From: Scortum barcoo | Lineage: Eukaryota; Chordata; Actinopteri; Centrarchiformes; Terapontidae | Reading direction: 5' to 3' | Assembly: GCA_023238725.1 (NCBI GenBank) | Contig: CM041538.1 | Coordinates: forward strand, 62,001-126,000 | Length of the DNA stretch: 64,000 nucleotides | Part shown: positions 1 through 11,200 of the stretch, one piece after another | Layout of the letters: the number at the start of each line of letters is the position of its first letter | Position numbering within the stretch: the first letter of the stretch is position 1 | Made by a program: the position numbers and the translations under genes | The notes under the pieces: generated by a model | What the model was told of the DNA's origin: nothing | The model's database searches: none | What the model saw: only the letters and a program-made list of their open reading frames with translations

Positions 1-2066
1 AGAGGACTTCCCACAATCCCCTGTGCTGTTTTCAACACCCGGGTTAAGTCTTTGGTCTTGTGCAGTGCAGCTGCCATACCACACTGTTGCACTGAGGCAG
101 AGGATTGCTCTCTATTGTGGCCCTGTAGAAGTTTGTCAGGAGCTGAGGGGAGAGTCCAGCACAGTTTCAGCTTCCTGAGGAAGAAGAGTCTTTGTTGAGC
201 CTTCTTTACCAGGTGAGCTGTGTTCATGGACCAGGTCAGGTCAGATGTGATGTGGATGCCCAGGAACTTGATATTGTTGACACGCTCAACTGCTTCCCCG
301 TGGATGAGGAGAGGAGCGTGCTCTGTCCTCCTGGACCTCCTGTAGTCCACTATGTCCTCCTTGGTCTTGCTGGTGTTCAGAACAAGGTTGTTGTTTGAGC
401 ACCATTGAGTAAGGTGCTGGATCTCCTCTCTGTAGAAGGGTCTCATCATTGTCCAATATGAGGCCCACTATCGTGGTGTCTGGTGAGGAAGTCCCTGATC
501 CAATGGCACAGCGATGAGGGCAGTCCCAGGTTGTGGAGCTTCAGTATCAGCTTGTCCGGGATCACTGTGTTGAAGGCTGAACTGAAGTCCACAGAATAGC
601 ATCCTCACGTAGGTGTTAGGAAGCTGCAGATGGGTCAGTGGCTATGTGAAGTGCAATGGAGACTGCATCCTCTGTCGATCTGCTTCTCCCTGTATGCAAA
701 CTGATATTGATCCAGACCAGCAAGGATGATGTCTTTGATGTGTTTTAGGACGATCCTTTCAAAGCACTTCATGATGACATGATGACCGGAGTCAGAATGA
801 CAGACCGGTAGTCATTTAGGCAGGTGACTTTTTTTTTTTTTGTTTGTTTGTTTGTTGTTTTTTTTTTTAGGCACAGGCACAATGATGGAGGTTTTGAGGT
901 TGACAGGAACTGTAGCAAGCTGCAGGGACAGGTTGAAAATGTTCAGAAAAACTCCTGCCAGTTGAAGTCTGCACAGAATTTCAGAGTGCAACCAGATAAG
1001 ATGTCTGGTCGCACTCTGAAATTCTGTCTGAAGAACCAACTGGCAGGAAATGAACATCCAACTTTCCTGATGTTGATTCTTTTCATGGAAGAGCTCACTT
1101 GGTGCAGCTGCAGGACCAGAGGCTGATGCTGTTTCTTCCAGCCGGGGAAGGTGAACACTCTCTCTGCTGCCAGGTGTGTCCAAAGTGAGCATAGAACGTG
1201 TTCAGGGTGTCGGGGAGAGTGGAATTGTGGCTAACCAGCTGATCACTGCGCTTATAGTCCGTTATTGTCTTGATGCCTCTCCACATACTATGTGGGTTGT
1301 TGTTTTCAAAATGCTTCCTCGATGCGCCGTTTATACCTGCTTTTTGCTAGCTTAATGCCTTTTTTCAGTTCTTTTCGGGCAGTGCTATAGGCCAGCTTGT
1401 CACCTGATCTGTAGGCAGCATCACAGGCTTTGACTAGGGGTTTCACTGTGCTGGTCCAGCCATGGTTTTTGATTTGGGAAAACTTGATGGTCTTTGTGGG
1501 TAGAACAGCATCAGTACAGAATTTTAGGTAGGACAGAACTGATGACGTGTATCCATCCAGATCTGTGCCCTCCTTGAACACTTCCCAGTCAGTGCACTCA
1601 AAGCAGTCCTGTAATGCTTGAAGACGCCTCCTCAGTCCAAACCTGTGCAGTTCTGGTGGTTGGTCTTGTCCTGCAGATCAGAGGTTTATAGGCAGGGATC
1701 AGATTCACAGAGATGTGGTCCGACATGCCCAGGTGTGGAGCTGCAACAGCCTTGTATGCTCCAGGGATGTTACAGTAAACTTGATCCAAGGTATTATTGT
1801 CCCTTGTTGGAAAGTTTATGGAATTTGGGGAAAACTGCCTTTAACTCAACATGGTTAAAGTCTCCGGCCACGATCACAGCCGCCTCTGGATTGTTGTTCA
1901 TCTGCAGACTGATCATGCAGTACAGCTCCTCCAGTGCAGCTCCTCCAGTGCTAATTTAGCATTAGCTCGTGGTGGTATGTAGATGGCTACAATCAGGATA
2001 GAACAGAGCTCTCTAGCTGTCTTAAGTGGCCTGCATTTCACTACCAGATATTGGCTGTACACCAGG
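1..2066 (-). mobile_element. L2-like LINE fragment, degenerate (endonuclease plus collapsed reverse transcriptase)
   Basis: Read on the minus strand, this is the inside of a non-LTR retrotransposon. The endonuclease C-terminal half is visible near 1.6-2.0 kb, with GDFNH, LDQVYCN and GMSDHISV motifs. A lysine/arginine-rich linker follows at 1306-1581 (ARKELKKGIKLAKSRYKRRI). Reverse-transcriptase pieces are NDYRSV and STEDAVSIALH near 0.6-0.8 kb, then DTTIVGLI and VDYRRSRRTEHAPLL near 0.3-0.5 kb. Frameshifts and deletions are frequent: the block that should carry the polymerase xxDD motif is missing before DTTIVG, so the copy is dead. It continues past the left edge of the window. The linker and endonuclease motifs resemble teleost L2/Maui-type LINEs; the family name is inferred. 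Confidence 0.8.
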
Positions 2067-2072
2067 CGATAG

Positions 2073-2132
2073 ATCTATCGATCTATAGGTCAATCTATCG
2101 ATCTATAGGTCTATCTATCAATCTATAGGTCA
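2073..2132. repeat. 20-bp tandem repeat, three units
   Basis: Three head-to-tail 20-base units start at 2073, 2093 and 2113. Each is close to ATCTATCGATCTATAGGTCA; they differ at one or two positions. The array sits exactly between a minus-strand LINE fragment and a plus-strand LINE fragment. Confidence 0.85.
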
Positions 2133-2830
2133 GGAGGCAGCAGGTGAGGCTAGGGAGCATCACATCCAACACCCAGACAGACAATCTCCACTGCTCACTG
2201 CTCTCCCCATTAGTCTTCTCCCCTGCACCAATGACTGCACCTCAGGAGACCCGAATGTTAAACTAAAGTTTGCAGACAGCACAACTGTCATCAGCCTCAT
2301 CTAGGACGGTGATCAGTCTGTGTATAGACGGGAAGTTGGTGCAGCCAGAACAACTTGGAGCTGAACAAAACTGTGGAGATGACGGTGGACTTCAGACTCC
2401 CAGGACCTGAAGTGGAGGTCCAACATCAACACCATCAGGAAGAAGGCCCAGCAGAGGCTGTATTTCCTGTGCCAACTCAGGAATTTCAAACTGCCTCAGG
2501 AGCTGCTAATCTGCCATTATCCAGTCTGTCTACTGTACATCCATCACTGTGTGGTTTGGATCAGCCACCAAACAGGACAGGAAGAGACTACAGGGGACAG
2601 TCAGGACTGCAGGGTGGTGACATTGGTGCTAGCCTGCCCTCTATTCAGGACTTGTACATGTTCGGAGTCAGGAAAAAGGCAGGAAACATCACTGCAGATC
2701 CATCTTACACTGGCACTATTTAGGAATAGGTAACGGTCACACACCAAGTCTGCTCCCAAGGAGACATAAAGACATGAAGCAGAGCACCCTGCAACAAAGA
2801 AGTCCTCCTTCTTCAAACTACACTAGTTTC
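2133..2830 (+). mobile_element. L2-like LINE fragment, 3' part of reverse transcriptase
   Basis: Plus-strand translation gives degenerate reverse-transcriptase pieces: KFADSTTVISLI near 2260-2300 (the second catalytic Asp of the usual FADD is replaced by Ser), then ELNKTVEMTVDFR at 2355 onward, and the C-terminal signature QDLYMFGVRKKAGNITADPSYT at about 2640-2710. Reading frames are broken. The fragment overlaps in content with the neighbouring minus-strand LINE, so it is a separate insertion rather than an inverted half of the same copy. Its 3' limit is uncertain. Confidence 0.75.
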
Positions 2831-3418
2831 GTCAAGGTATTGCCAACTTCACCCAATCAAACCCTGGCAGGTTGACCTCAGACATCTTATCCAACAGTGC
2901 AACAGTTTGCACAGATTCGGATCAGGTGGGTCAACTCTGACTTGCATCCATGTCAAACTGTACAGGGCACATTGTTACTTCCCATTTCCAGCATGAGGTA
3001 GAGGTCACTACTTCTTTTGGTGTGGGGCTGGACAGATGCCTGTTTTCCACTGGCCTTCAACACTTGCAGGGTGTTCCAGTTCAAAACATCTGCAACAAAT
3101 CAAGATATTGTTTCAATTAAAAAAAAAATAAAAAAAACAACCACCTTGTTTTTGCTCTACATTGTCAGTCATCAGTGCTACCTGGACAACAACCACCCAT
3201 GTTCTGTGGTTGCCATAATCACTACAGAGGAGTCTAACTCATTGATATTGATACTGACTCATTGTCAGTATCTCCTCTGTACTAATTTGGCAAAGGTATT
3301 CCAGAAAGGGTATTACTGTTATTGCAGGAGAAAATTTGAAAAACATTGGTTTCAAGTGTCCAGTCTAAAAGTCTAGTCAAAACGTTTTAGACCCGTGACA
3401 AGTAGTTTTATGACATTC
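2831..3418. other. No gene recognised
   Basis: I see no convincing coding sequence. The only open frame of any length (3017-3376, plus) lacks recognisable motifs and crosses an A-rich run at 3118-3137. The stretch may include decayed LINE tail. Confidence 0.5.
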
Positions 3419-3585
3419 TTCCTCTGAAGAAAAAGGAAGGAGGAGAAGGAGGAAGAGAAAGGAGGAGTGAAAGAGAAAGTGAGGAAAAGAATGAAAAAGA
3501 TAACAGGAAATGAGGGAATGTCCAGGGATAAGTGAGCAGAGCTGAGAGTGAGAGGTTGAGAAAAAAAAAAAAGAGGATGCAATGA
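3419..3585. repeat. Polypurine (GA-rich) tract
   Basis: The plus strand is almost pure A/G for about 160 bases, with many AGGAGGAAGA-like runs and a 12-base A run near 3560. The hydrophobic Ser/Phe/Leu open frames on the opposite strand are simply translations of this tract. Confidence 0.8.
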
Positions 3586-6500
3586 GAGCAAAGAGATCTA
3601 ACAGTAGGAGATCAAATAAAGTACTGTAGCAGATCAAATAAAGTACTGTACAATAATATTATATTCCCATCTTGTTTATTCATTTATGCTGCTATGCTGT
3701 TCCCTAAAGAAATCAAATGTAATCTAGGTACATTTTCTCCTGTTGGCCTAATTGAGAGTACTGAAGACGACATTTACTTGCCATTGATTAAGGTCTGCTA
3801 TTAGAGCATTATGGTATGGATTTAATGTAATTAGATAAGTCTTATGTTGCAAGCATGAGGACAAAAGAACAAAGTAAAACACACATTGTTACTACTACTA
3901 CTTGTTACTGTTACTTACTTGAGTCAGAAGACTGCAAGTCATCTAGATAGTTGTCATATGAGAAAAACCAGCAAGGGTAAGAACTGATTATAGGTTTACT
4001 GCAAATTGTGTGGAAATAGTATTCAAATTGATATTTTTATCTACGTAATAAGAATTCAGTATTTTTCAGCTGCATGTGTGGCACCTGTAAGGAGATATTA
4101 TTTTGTAATATCTTCCTGAATCCTTAACCATGTTGATTTCTTGTTTTATATGTTTAGTTTCATATCATGTACTCACCAGCAGGTGGCAGAGAAAGCTGTT
4201 TGTGGTATATTATGGCAGTTTCTATTGGAAAAAAAAAAAAAAAAATAAATAAATAAATAAAACACACACCCCTCAACACTTATCACGCCCTGAATACCCA
4301 ATACTTATCTTTGTGTGCTAAATGAAGGCTGTAGTTTGAGTACGCCAAATGAATGATGCATTCTTAGTCTCAGGGTTTAAAGGGTCAGACGACAGTGAAA
4401 CTTAAAATTAAACTTAAACATATCTCACTTTTCTGTCAAGGCCTCTTCCAGATCCTCTCATCATGGCCTGAGGAGTGAAACTGAAAGTCATCTGTCCATT
4501 ATCAGGACAGTCACCACTAGTCACCTACTACAACCTGAAAATGACCCCTACTTGTTTTGTTTGTTTGATAAACTAATCATATGCACCCCTTTACCAGAGC
4601 AAATAGCAAACTGATAACTGCGCATGCAGAGTCTGCATATCACTATTCTGTAAACATGCATGCAACACATGGACTGTAACAAATAATGTCACCTGGATAT
4701 TAGAGGTATGCATTCAGTTATGTAAGGTGGTAGTGAGTGCCTGCATTCCCATTATAAGAAATGATCTCTTTTGGCCCACTTACACCTTTCCAGTATAGTA
4801 CAGTTTGTTGTAAATCGGTTTGATCATTCTGTGCTCTGCAGGGAGGCCTCTATCTTCCACCACCCTAATTAAGCATACATTTGAGCATTGTTAAAAAATG
4901 GTCGATTACATATAAATAACACAACTGTGATCCAAGATTTAAGAAGATATTAAGAAATGTATTGTTTTTCCTAAATAGTTATCCACCTGTACTCTCGCCA
5001 CTTGTGAATGCCAGTGTCAGAGAGCATGTGAGACACAGAATGCAGAGGTGTCCAAGCTGGAAGGGTGTCAGTCCCCACTGTGAGGAGACTGCTCCGCTGG
5101 GAGGAGAGCAGACAGAGAAGGACTATCATTTAGCAAGTAAAGTGACTCAATTCGTCTGATTTTATGAAAAAAAAAAAAAAATCTGACTAAGTAGCAGGAA
5201 CTAAGAATAATTATTAGAAACTAATAGCAAAAGCTGGTCCTCTTCTTCTTCACTTTTGTATAAAATCTTAGCTAATTGGTGATATACTGAATTAGATTTT
5301 TTCAGATTACATTAAAAGTTGTGTATTTCAAATCTGGAAGACAGTCAATTTACACAGTATATATTACATATATCATATCTCGCAACATATCTCGCTCAAC
5401 TCGTTTTTCCTGTAGCTTCTGTTCTTCACTGGTTATCTTCTATTTCTTCTCTCTGTAAAAGCAGTAGTTGTCAGAGGAGGAAGGCTCAGATTTCTCTCTG
5501 CTGCTGTCCTTGTTGTGAAAGCAAACACACTCGTGACCCTGCAGTGACCCAGAAGAATTTGAACATGACCACGAGAGTGCTGGCACGTTGACCGGGGCGT
5601 CAGACACTCCTCCTGCTCTGATTGGTTGTTTTGACCCAGGCGCAGAGGGTTTTTACAAATGGTGTTAGAGTCAGAAGGCGGGACCAGAGGAGGCTGATCA
5701 CACACACACACACCTTCCTGAATGGGAGGATGAGAGCTGCCAGCTCAGGGCTCTGTCACTACTAACAACAAATCAACAACCAAAAAAAAAATTAAGTTTA
5801 GCTGGAGACCCAGACAAAAGTTGCCAGCATACCTTAACAGCCCAGTTCCAATCAACACAAGCCTGAAGCGGAGCATTAGCCTTTGAGGTCTGCAGCCACA
5901 AAAAACAGCCAGACACACTACAAAGCAAGGCAACAGAAGCAAATACAATGCCAATAACACACACACTGAATCAGCAGTGAAGAAAACTTTTTAGGAATCC
6001 ATACCTTACAGTTGCCGGAAAACCTAATTGCAAGGAGGCATGGCAACAAAACTAGCCACGCCAAACTGCAGCCCACACCACCACCATGGGAGCCCAGCAG
6101 GTAATGCACATGTAAGTGACACACCTGCCTATATTAAGTGTTGAACAGCACTGCCCAGTGATTAAGACACTGGTGGATCATTGAATCCAGCTGCATGACA
6201 AGAGGGGTAGGATAACACCAGGCAGAGCCTGCCCTCTTACAAGCACAAGCCCACACATGTAGACCTATGCATGCCATGTTTAACAGTTGGCAAGGATGTA
6301 ATGAATCCTTAGTTTGCCCACAGTATACCAAAGTCATGTAAACATCTTAAGGCAGATCTTTAGTCTGTGTAAATGGTAGCACTTAAGAATTAGTCAGTCA
6401 GTAAATTAGGTTTTCATTTGTTTTTGCCACGTTAATCAACAGACTTTTTGTCGCTTTTCCTTCTGTTTAAATTTGGGCACTGTCCTAAAAGCTCTTTTGG

Positions 6501-7010
6501 TTGTGCTGTGGGGTTTATTGGTCTTCTATCTGGCTATAAAATGAAGGTGCACTAGGAGGGATAAGTTTAGGTAAAGGAAAGGTAGCAGACCACAGTTCTC
6601 TTTCACTATCTTTATTTTTTTTCATAAAGCTTCCCACAGTTTAATGAGAAAACTCAATCTGTTAAGCTGCTAAAGCTCTGTCTATACTTTTCTTGCATGA
6701 TTGTGTACTTTAATAAAGTCCCCCTAGAAAGTTAATCTGCTCAATTTTAAATTTGATCAGTGCAATTTAAAGACCTTGATGGCGAAAAGTTGTCTTAAGT
6801 TTTTGTTGAACTGTGTGTGATGCGGCATATTTTGATGTTTCGACATACAAAACAACATCTATATCATGAAAAAAATAAGGCATTACTTTGTAAAGTAGAT
6901 TAAGGATAATACTGTTGGCACTATGTGTGCAAAAATTTAAGGTTTAAAGTGTTGAAATGAGTGCAATTGAGTGAAGTTTTAAAGGCTTATGGTCTGCAGG
7001 ATTAAGCTGT
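3586..7010. other. AT-rich stretch without a recognised gene
   Basis: I found no conserved protein or RNA gene. Contents include an A run followed by (TAAA)n at 4229-4262, another A run at 5166-5180 and a short CA run at 5701-5712. Small open frames at 4962-5159 and 5319-5591 (plus) and the hydrophobic minus frames at 5745-6337 show no recognisable motif. This stretch lies downstream of slc5a9. Confidence 0.5.
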
Positions 7011-7011
7011 C

Positions 7012-7455
7012 CATCTATCTATCTTGATGGCCTTCTTTCTGCACCGCTGGGTGTAGAGATCCTCCATGGATGACAGCTCCTCCTGGTGATATGCTGAGCA
7101 GGCTTCACCACCCTCTGTAGAGCAGCAGCACAGCTGCCATATCAGGTGGTAATGCAGGTGCACTTGTAGAGGCTGCAGAGTATCCTAGTGTCCATGGTAT
7201 CAGCAGCCTGTGTATATAACTTTATAAAGTCAGTATGGTGAGTCCAAGTCAGGGCCTCACTGATATGAACTGAGTAATCTGAAGCTGCTGACTCTCTCCA
7301 CCGTAGTCAGGATGGAGGATGTGTTGCTGCCTTTCTGCACAGCCTGGGGTCTGCCTGTCAGGAAGCTCAGGATCCAGTCACAGAGGGTGCTGTTGAGCCC
7401 AAGGTCTCTGAGCTTGGTAAGGAGCTTGGAGGGCACAATGGTGTTAAATGCTTAA
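7012..7455 (-). mobile_element. LINE (L2-like) reverse-transcriptase remnant
   Basis: The sequence reads as the antisense of a LINE reverse-transcriptase 3' region. Phrases such as the antisense of LCDWILSFLTGRPQ (around 7350-7390) and of a KLLTKLRDLGLNS-like stretch (around 7400-7430) are visible, but stops interrupt every frame. It ends abruptly next to a Tc1-like terminus. Confidence 0.6.
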
Positions 7456-7486
7456 GTATATAGTCAATGAACAATGTTCTCACATA

Positions 7487-7690
7487 CAGTGGGGAAAACA
7501 AGTATTTGATACACTGCCAATTTTGAAAGTTTTCCCACTTACAAATAATGGAGAGGTCTGTAATTTTCAATGTAGGTACACTTCAACTGTGAGAGACAGA
7601 ATCTAAAAATGAAAATCCAGAAAATCATTGTATGATTTTTAAATAATTAATTTGCATTTTATTGCATGAAATAAGTATTTGATACAATAG
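7487..7690. mobile_element. Solo Tc1-like terminal repeat
   Basis: Starts with CAGTGGGGAAAACAAGTATT directly after a TA at 7485-7486 and continues for about 200 bases with the GAGAGACAGAAT and AAATAAGTATTTGATAC motifs typical of fish Tc1-like ends. It closely resembles the left end of the 36.4-kb element here. No transposase or second terminus follows, so it is a truncated end. Confidence 0.75.
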
Positions 7691-7871
7691 AAAAATCAAA
7701 CTTATTATTTACAGTAATATACTACTCTTGTTCACTTGGGGTTAGGCCATTAGGGTTTGTCACATTTTCTGGGTTAGGGGGTTCTGAGCAGACTGTCCTT
7801 TCAGCTGAAATATATTCTGCAGTGCCAACAGATTAATAAAATGCACAAAGACAGTCTTTTGGTTAAAGCAG
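7691..7871. other. Intergenic sequence downstream of slc5a9
   Basis: No coding potential recognised. It lies between the Tc1 terminus and the slc5a9 polyadenylation signal. Confidence 0.5.
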
Positions 7872-7877
7872 TTTATT
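7872..7877 (-). promoter_or_regulatory. Polyadenylation signal for slc5a9
   Basis: AATAAA on the minus strand about 95 bases past the slc5a9 stop codon. Position and hexamer fit a short 3' UTR; transcript evidence is not available. Confidence 0.6.
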
Positions 7878-7972
7878 TCTCATTGGGAAATCAACACATT
7901 TCCACAAAATAAACAAAGACCTAATGCCAGTCCAGGGCATCAGTCTAACTGACAACTGCTAAAACCTGTACA

Positions 7973-8284
7973 TTAAGCCATGTACCCCCACAGAAACACA
8001 TTTACAGCCAGCAATAGCAGGGCATTAACATTGCAAACTCTTCTCCAGAGTGGCTCCTCCTGCAGGGAGTTCAGTTCACTGTTTTCAATCGCTGGAGATA
8101 CAGAGCCAGAGCTTGCAACAGTTAGACCACACAGCCACAGAGCAGCTCTCTGCCACCAGGAATCTGGCAAACGGTCAGAGTTAGACCTGAGGTCAGATGT
8201 CACTGGGTCAGAGGTCATCGAGGGGCCTGCGAGGTCGAGCCGAGGTTCCTGGCTATACCTGGACCACCAAGTGAGCCTGTACAG
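7973..8284 (-). CDS. slc5a9: slc5a9 coding exon 14 (last)
   Basis: Encodes 103 residues and the TAA stop. It starts in phase 0 after a good acceptor (CCCATCCAG) with LYRLTWWSRYSQEP, the SGLT linker after the penultimate helices. A variable hydrophilic tail follows, then EEPLWRRVCNVN and the final membrane helix ending WGYMA. The Arg/Ser/Pro-rich middle is shorter than in human SGLT4, which explains most of the length difference. Confidence 0.95.
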   Translation of the reverse strand: MYRLTWWSRYSQEPRLDLAGPSMTSDPVTSDLRSNSDRLPDSWWQRAALWLCGLTVASSGSVSPAIENSELNSLQEEPLWRRVCNVNALLLLAVNVFLWGYMA

Positions 8285-11200
8285 CTGGATGGGACAGGAG
8301 GAAATTCAACATACATATTAGTATTTCGGTTTTCTCACTCCCACTCATGCCAGATTTTTGACCATCACTGCTTTTTCCTAAGTGTTTTCCACTCCTGCCT
8401 GCACCCACAAACATTCTGACCATCCCCCCCCCGAACAATACATTTCCATTTCCTAGTCCTCTAAAACCTGACCTTTCAACCCAGAACATCCTTGGGTTTA
8501 GTCTAGTTCATAGTCATATAAGAGGACTTCCTTTATCTAATTTACTCCCCATGGTCTACTTTCTGACATAGGACATGAAATTCAGGTTGATCTTTAATTG
8601 TGGACAATGTGCATTTTGCTACTGCAGGAAAGTAATATGTAGCCATTGCATTGAGGTTCCTGGAACTAAAGTTCAGCGGTGCTCAGGTTGTGACAATAAA
8701 TGCAAATTCCAAAAAACAGCCTGTCAGCGTTGGGAAAACATTTTAAAACAACTAACAAGATTAGAGCAGCAGAAAGGACTGTAATGTGTGCAGTGGTCGA
8801 AACAGGTGGAACAGTGGTGTAAAAAGAAAGGCGCACCATGGTGTTGTTATGGTGTAGTTAAGTTTCTGGATTAGAAAAGGGCTAGATGTGGACCCTGTCA
8901 AATTTGAGTGTTTGCTTGTCGTGCCTTGAAAACACTGAGTGACCATCTTTTATTATTTTTGAGCATGCAAAAGACTCACTAATACAACTGTGTAATAGCA
9001 TCTGATGTTCAGACAATTCAGTTTGCACACCATGTTGTGATTGTTAATGAAAGTTTTTGCATTGGAGGTATTTTGGGCAGTCTCAGTATAGTGCATAGAC
9101 TGTCAATGGGTTTATGAACGGCTTTAGTACTTGCAGGGTTCCACTCTGCCTATGAATATTTGGAGAAAGTGCATCTCCCTGCCTCCATTTAAGCTCATGT
9201 GATACAGTATTGGAAATATGAGGAATAATAATCGTAAATGTCAGTAAACAGTCTTCTTCTCTGTGATTCTGTCATTTTAAAGATGAGAAAATTAACAAAA
9301 TAAATTTAGGACTTCTTCCTTACATGCTTTTCAGGTATTGGAGTAGTAACCAAGCTGACAGCAACAATGATAAGGCAGGTAAGAGCCAAAAGGATGAGAG
9401 CAAAGTACAGGTAGTGGACATCAGTCAAGATAGCAGGCCGATGATCAGGCTGACCACAGGAAGGAGCTGTATATGAGAACTCCAGAACCATGCGGATCAG
9501 TCCCACCACTAGTCCAGTCATGAGACCCCAGAACGCACCCTGAGACACAAAAAAAATTACACAAAATCATTAGTTGAAGTCAAATGGACCTGGCATAAAA
9601 CAGAAGACCAACAAGTTTATGATATGGGTATAGACTGTTGATGGTAAAGACAAAGTTATAAAAATTGAAGAAACACACTGAGCCTTTGTAGTAATACACA
9701 CTCCAGTGTAAAACTTCTCACAGTGACGACTGCTCTATATCTCAATGACTGAATCAATATAAACATGGTGACTGCACAGGAGTGAAGTCCTATTCAGTAA
9801 TGAGACATGGTGAAATGTTATGTTTCCCCTCTTTACTTGTGTTTCTTGCCCCCTATATGCCCCTAATGCTGATGACGTGAGTTTCTTGGGAGTGTTTTTT
9901 CTCTTCACTGCCTGACCAGAGCTCACACTCCCTCACCTTTGTGGGGATTTCAACTGTTGGGTAGATCCGGTGCTGGATCATTCATCTCATAGCCCTGCAA
10001 CAGTGAGTAAGTCTGCCTTACTTATCCAGTCCTTCTTATGTTACTATGGCATTTAAGATGTATGGCATTGTATGGTATCACATGTTCATCGTACCTTTTC
10101 CCAGATTGACTATTTTTTTATTGACTGACTGATTAATTCACTCACACTTTGCACACGCTCATTCCTGCCATTATCAGAATATAGTGATATCACACCATGC
10201 CCCTGTAATATTATCTATGAGCCTCCCTGACTTTCCTGAAGCCAACAGACAGTGGCGAATGAACTCTACTCTACTCTCAGATGGTGATTTTGTGACATTT
10301 ATGTAAGAGCAGATAACATCCTTTTTACTCACAAATACTGCAAATAAAACAGTCTGATTGTTTGGGATGCCCTTTCCTATTTCTAACTCAGTAATTATGA
10401 AAAAGAGAGCCAATAAAAAGCGACTAGATTTGGCCAGTCAAATAAAGAAATAGACCAGGTATAGGCTCATGCTTGAGACCCAGAGTTTGTGTTGCAAGTG
10501 GAATTACAAACTGAATTTGACCTCTTCTTTTTTTTTCCACCAGCTTGTGATTGGTTCTCCCCACAGCAAGTGGAATAATAAAGCCCACCCAATTAAAGGA
10601 ATGATATGAACACTTGAAATTGGTCTCTCATTGAATTACTATTGCTGGGCCCTCTGTAAAATTGTAGCAGAGCCACCAATCACAGAGTTGAAAGCAGGTA
10701 TTTTCCTCCTAGCAACTGCAGAGGCAGTAGAATTCTGATTAGTTGACAATGGTGCATTTTCATTTAACCCTTTGTATTCCAACAAAAAGTGAATAGGCAG
10801 TTGTGAAAGGTTTATTTCCTCAGAAACATTTTTAGATGTTGATTGTCAAATTATGAATTGATTAAAAAAACAATTGATTACTTTTTAAATATTATTTTTT
10901 AGAATATTTTAGGTCCTCTCTGACGGTTCCCCTCTGAGCAACTGCATTACATAGTTGCCAATATATTTCAGGAATCTTGAGTAGTGGAGTGGAACATAAA
11001 GCGTCCCTCAATGCATATAACCTTTTTCTCTCTGTTACATATGTGTTTACATTTTGTGCCAGTGTGTGCTGTCCCCTCCTCTCTCTTCTCATTTCTTTAG
11101 GTTTGCTGGTGCCTGTGATTGTTTGAGTGGGCACAGGTGTACTCACTCTGGTGGGGGGGGGCAAGCGCTCCCAGCTGAATAAAGGCCATGTTCAAAAATC

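Noticed and set aside
1..2830. Twin-priming inversion of a single LINE
   Set aside because: The minus and plus fragments both cover the same reverse-transcriptase C-terminal region, so they cannot be two halves of one copy.
3373..3637. Hydrophobic Ser/Phe/Leu minus-strand frames
   Set aside because: Antisense of the polypurine tract.
5745..6337. Hydrophobic minus-strand frames resembling membrane proteins
   Set aside because: Three overlapping frames give equally hydrophobic peptides, with no conserved motif, so composition explains them.
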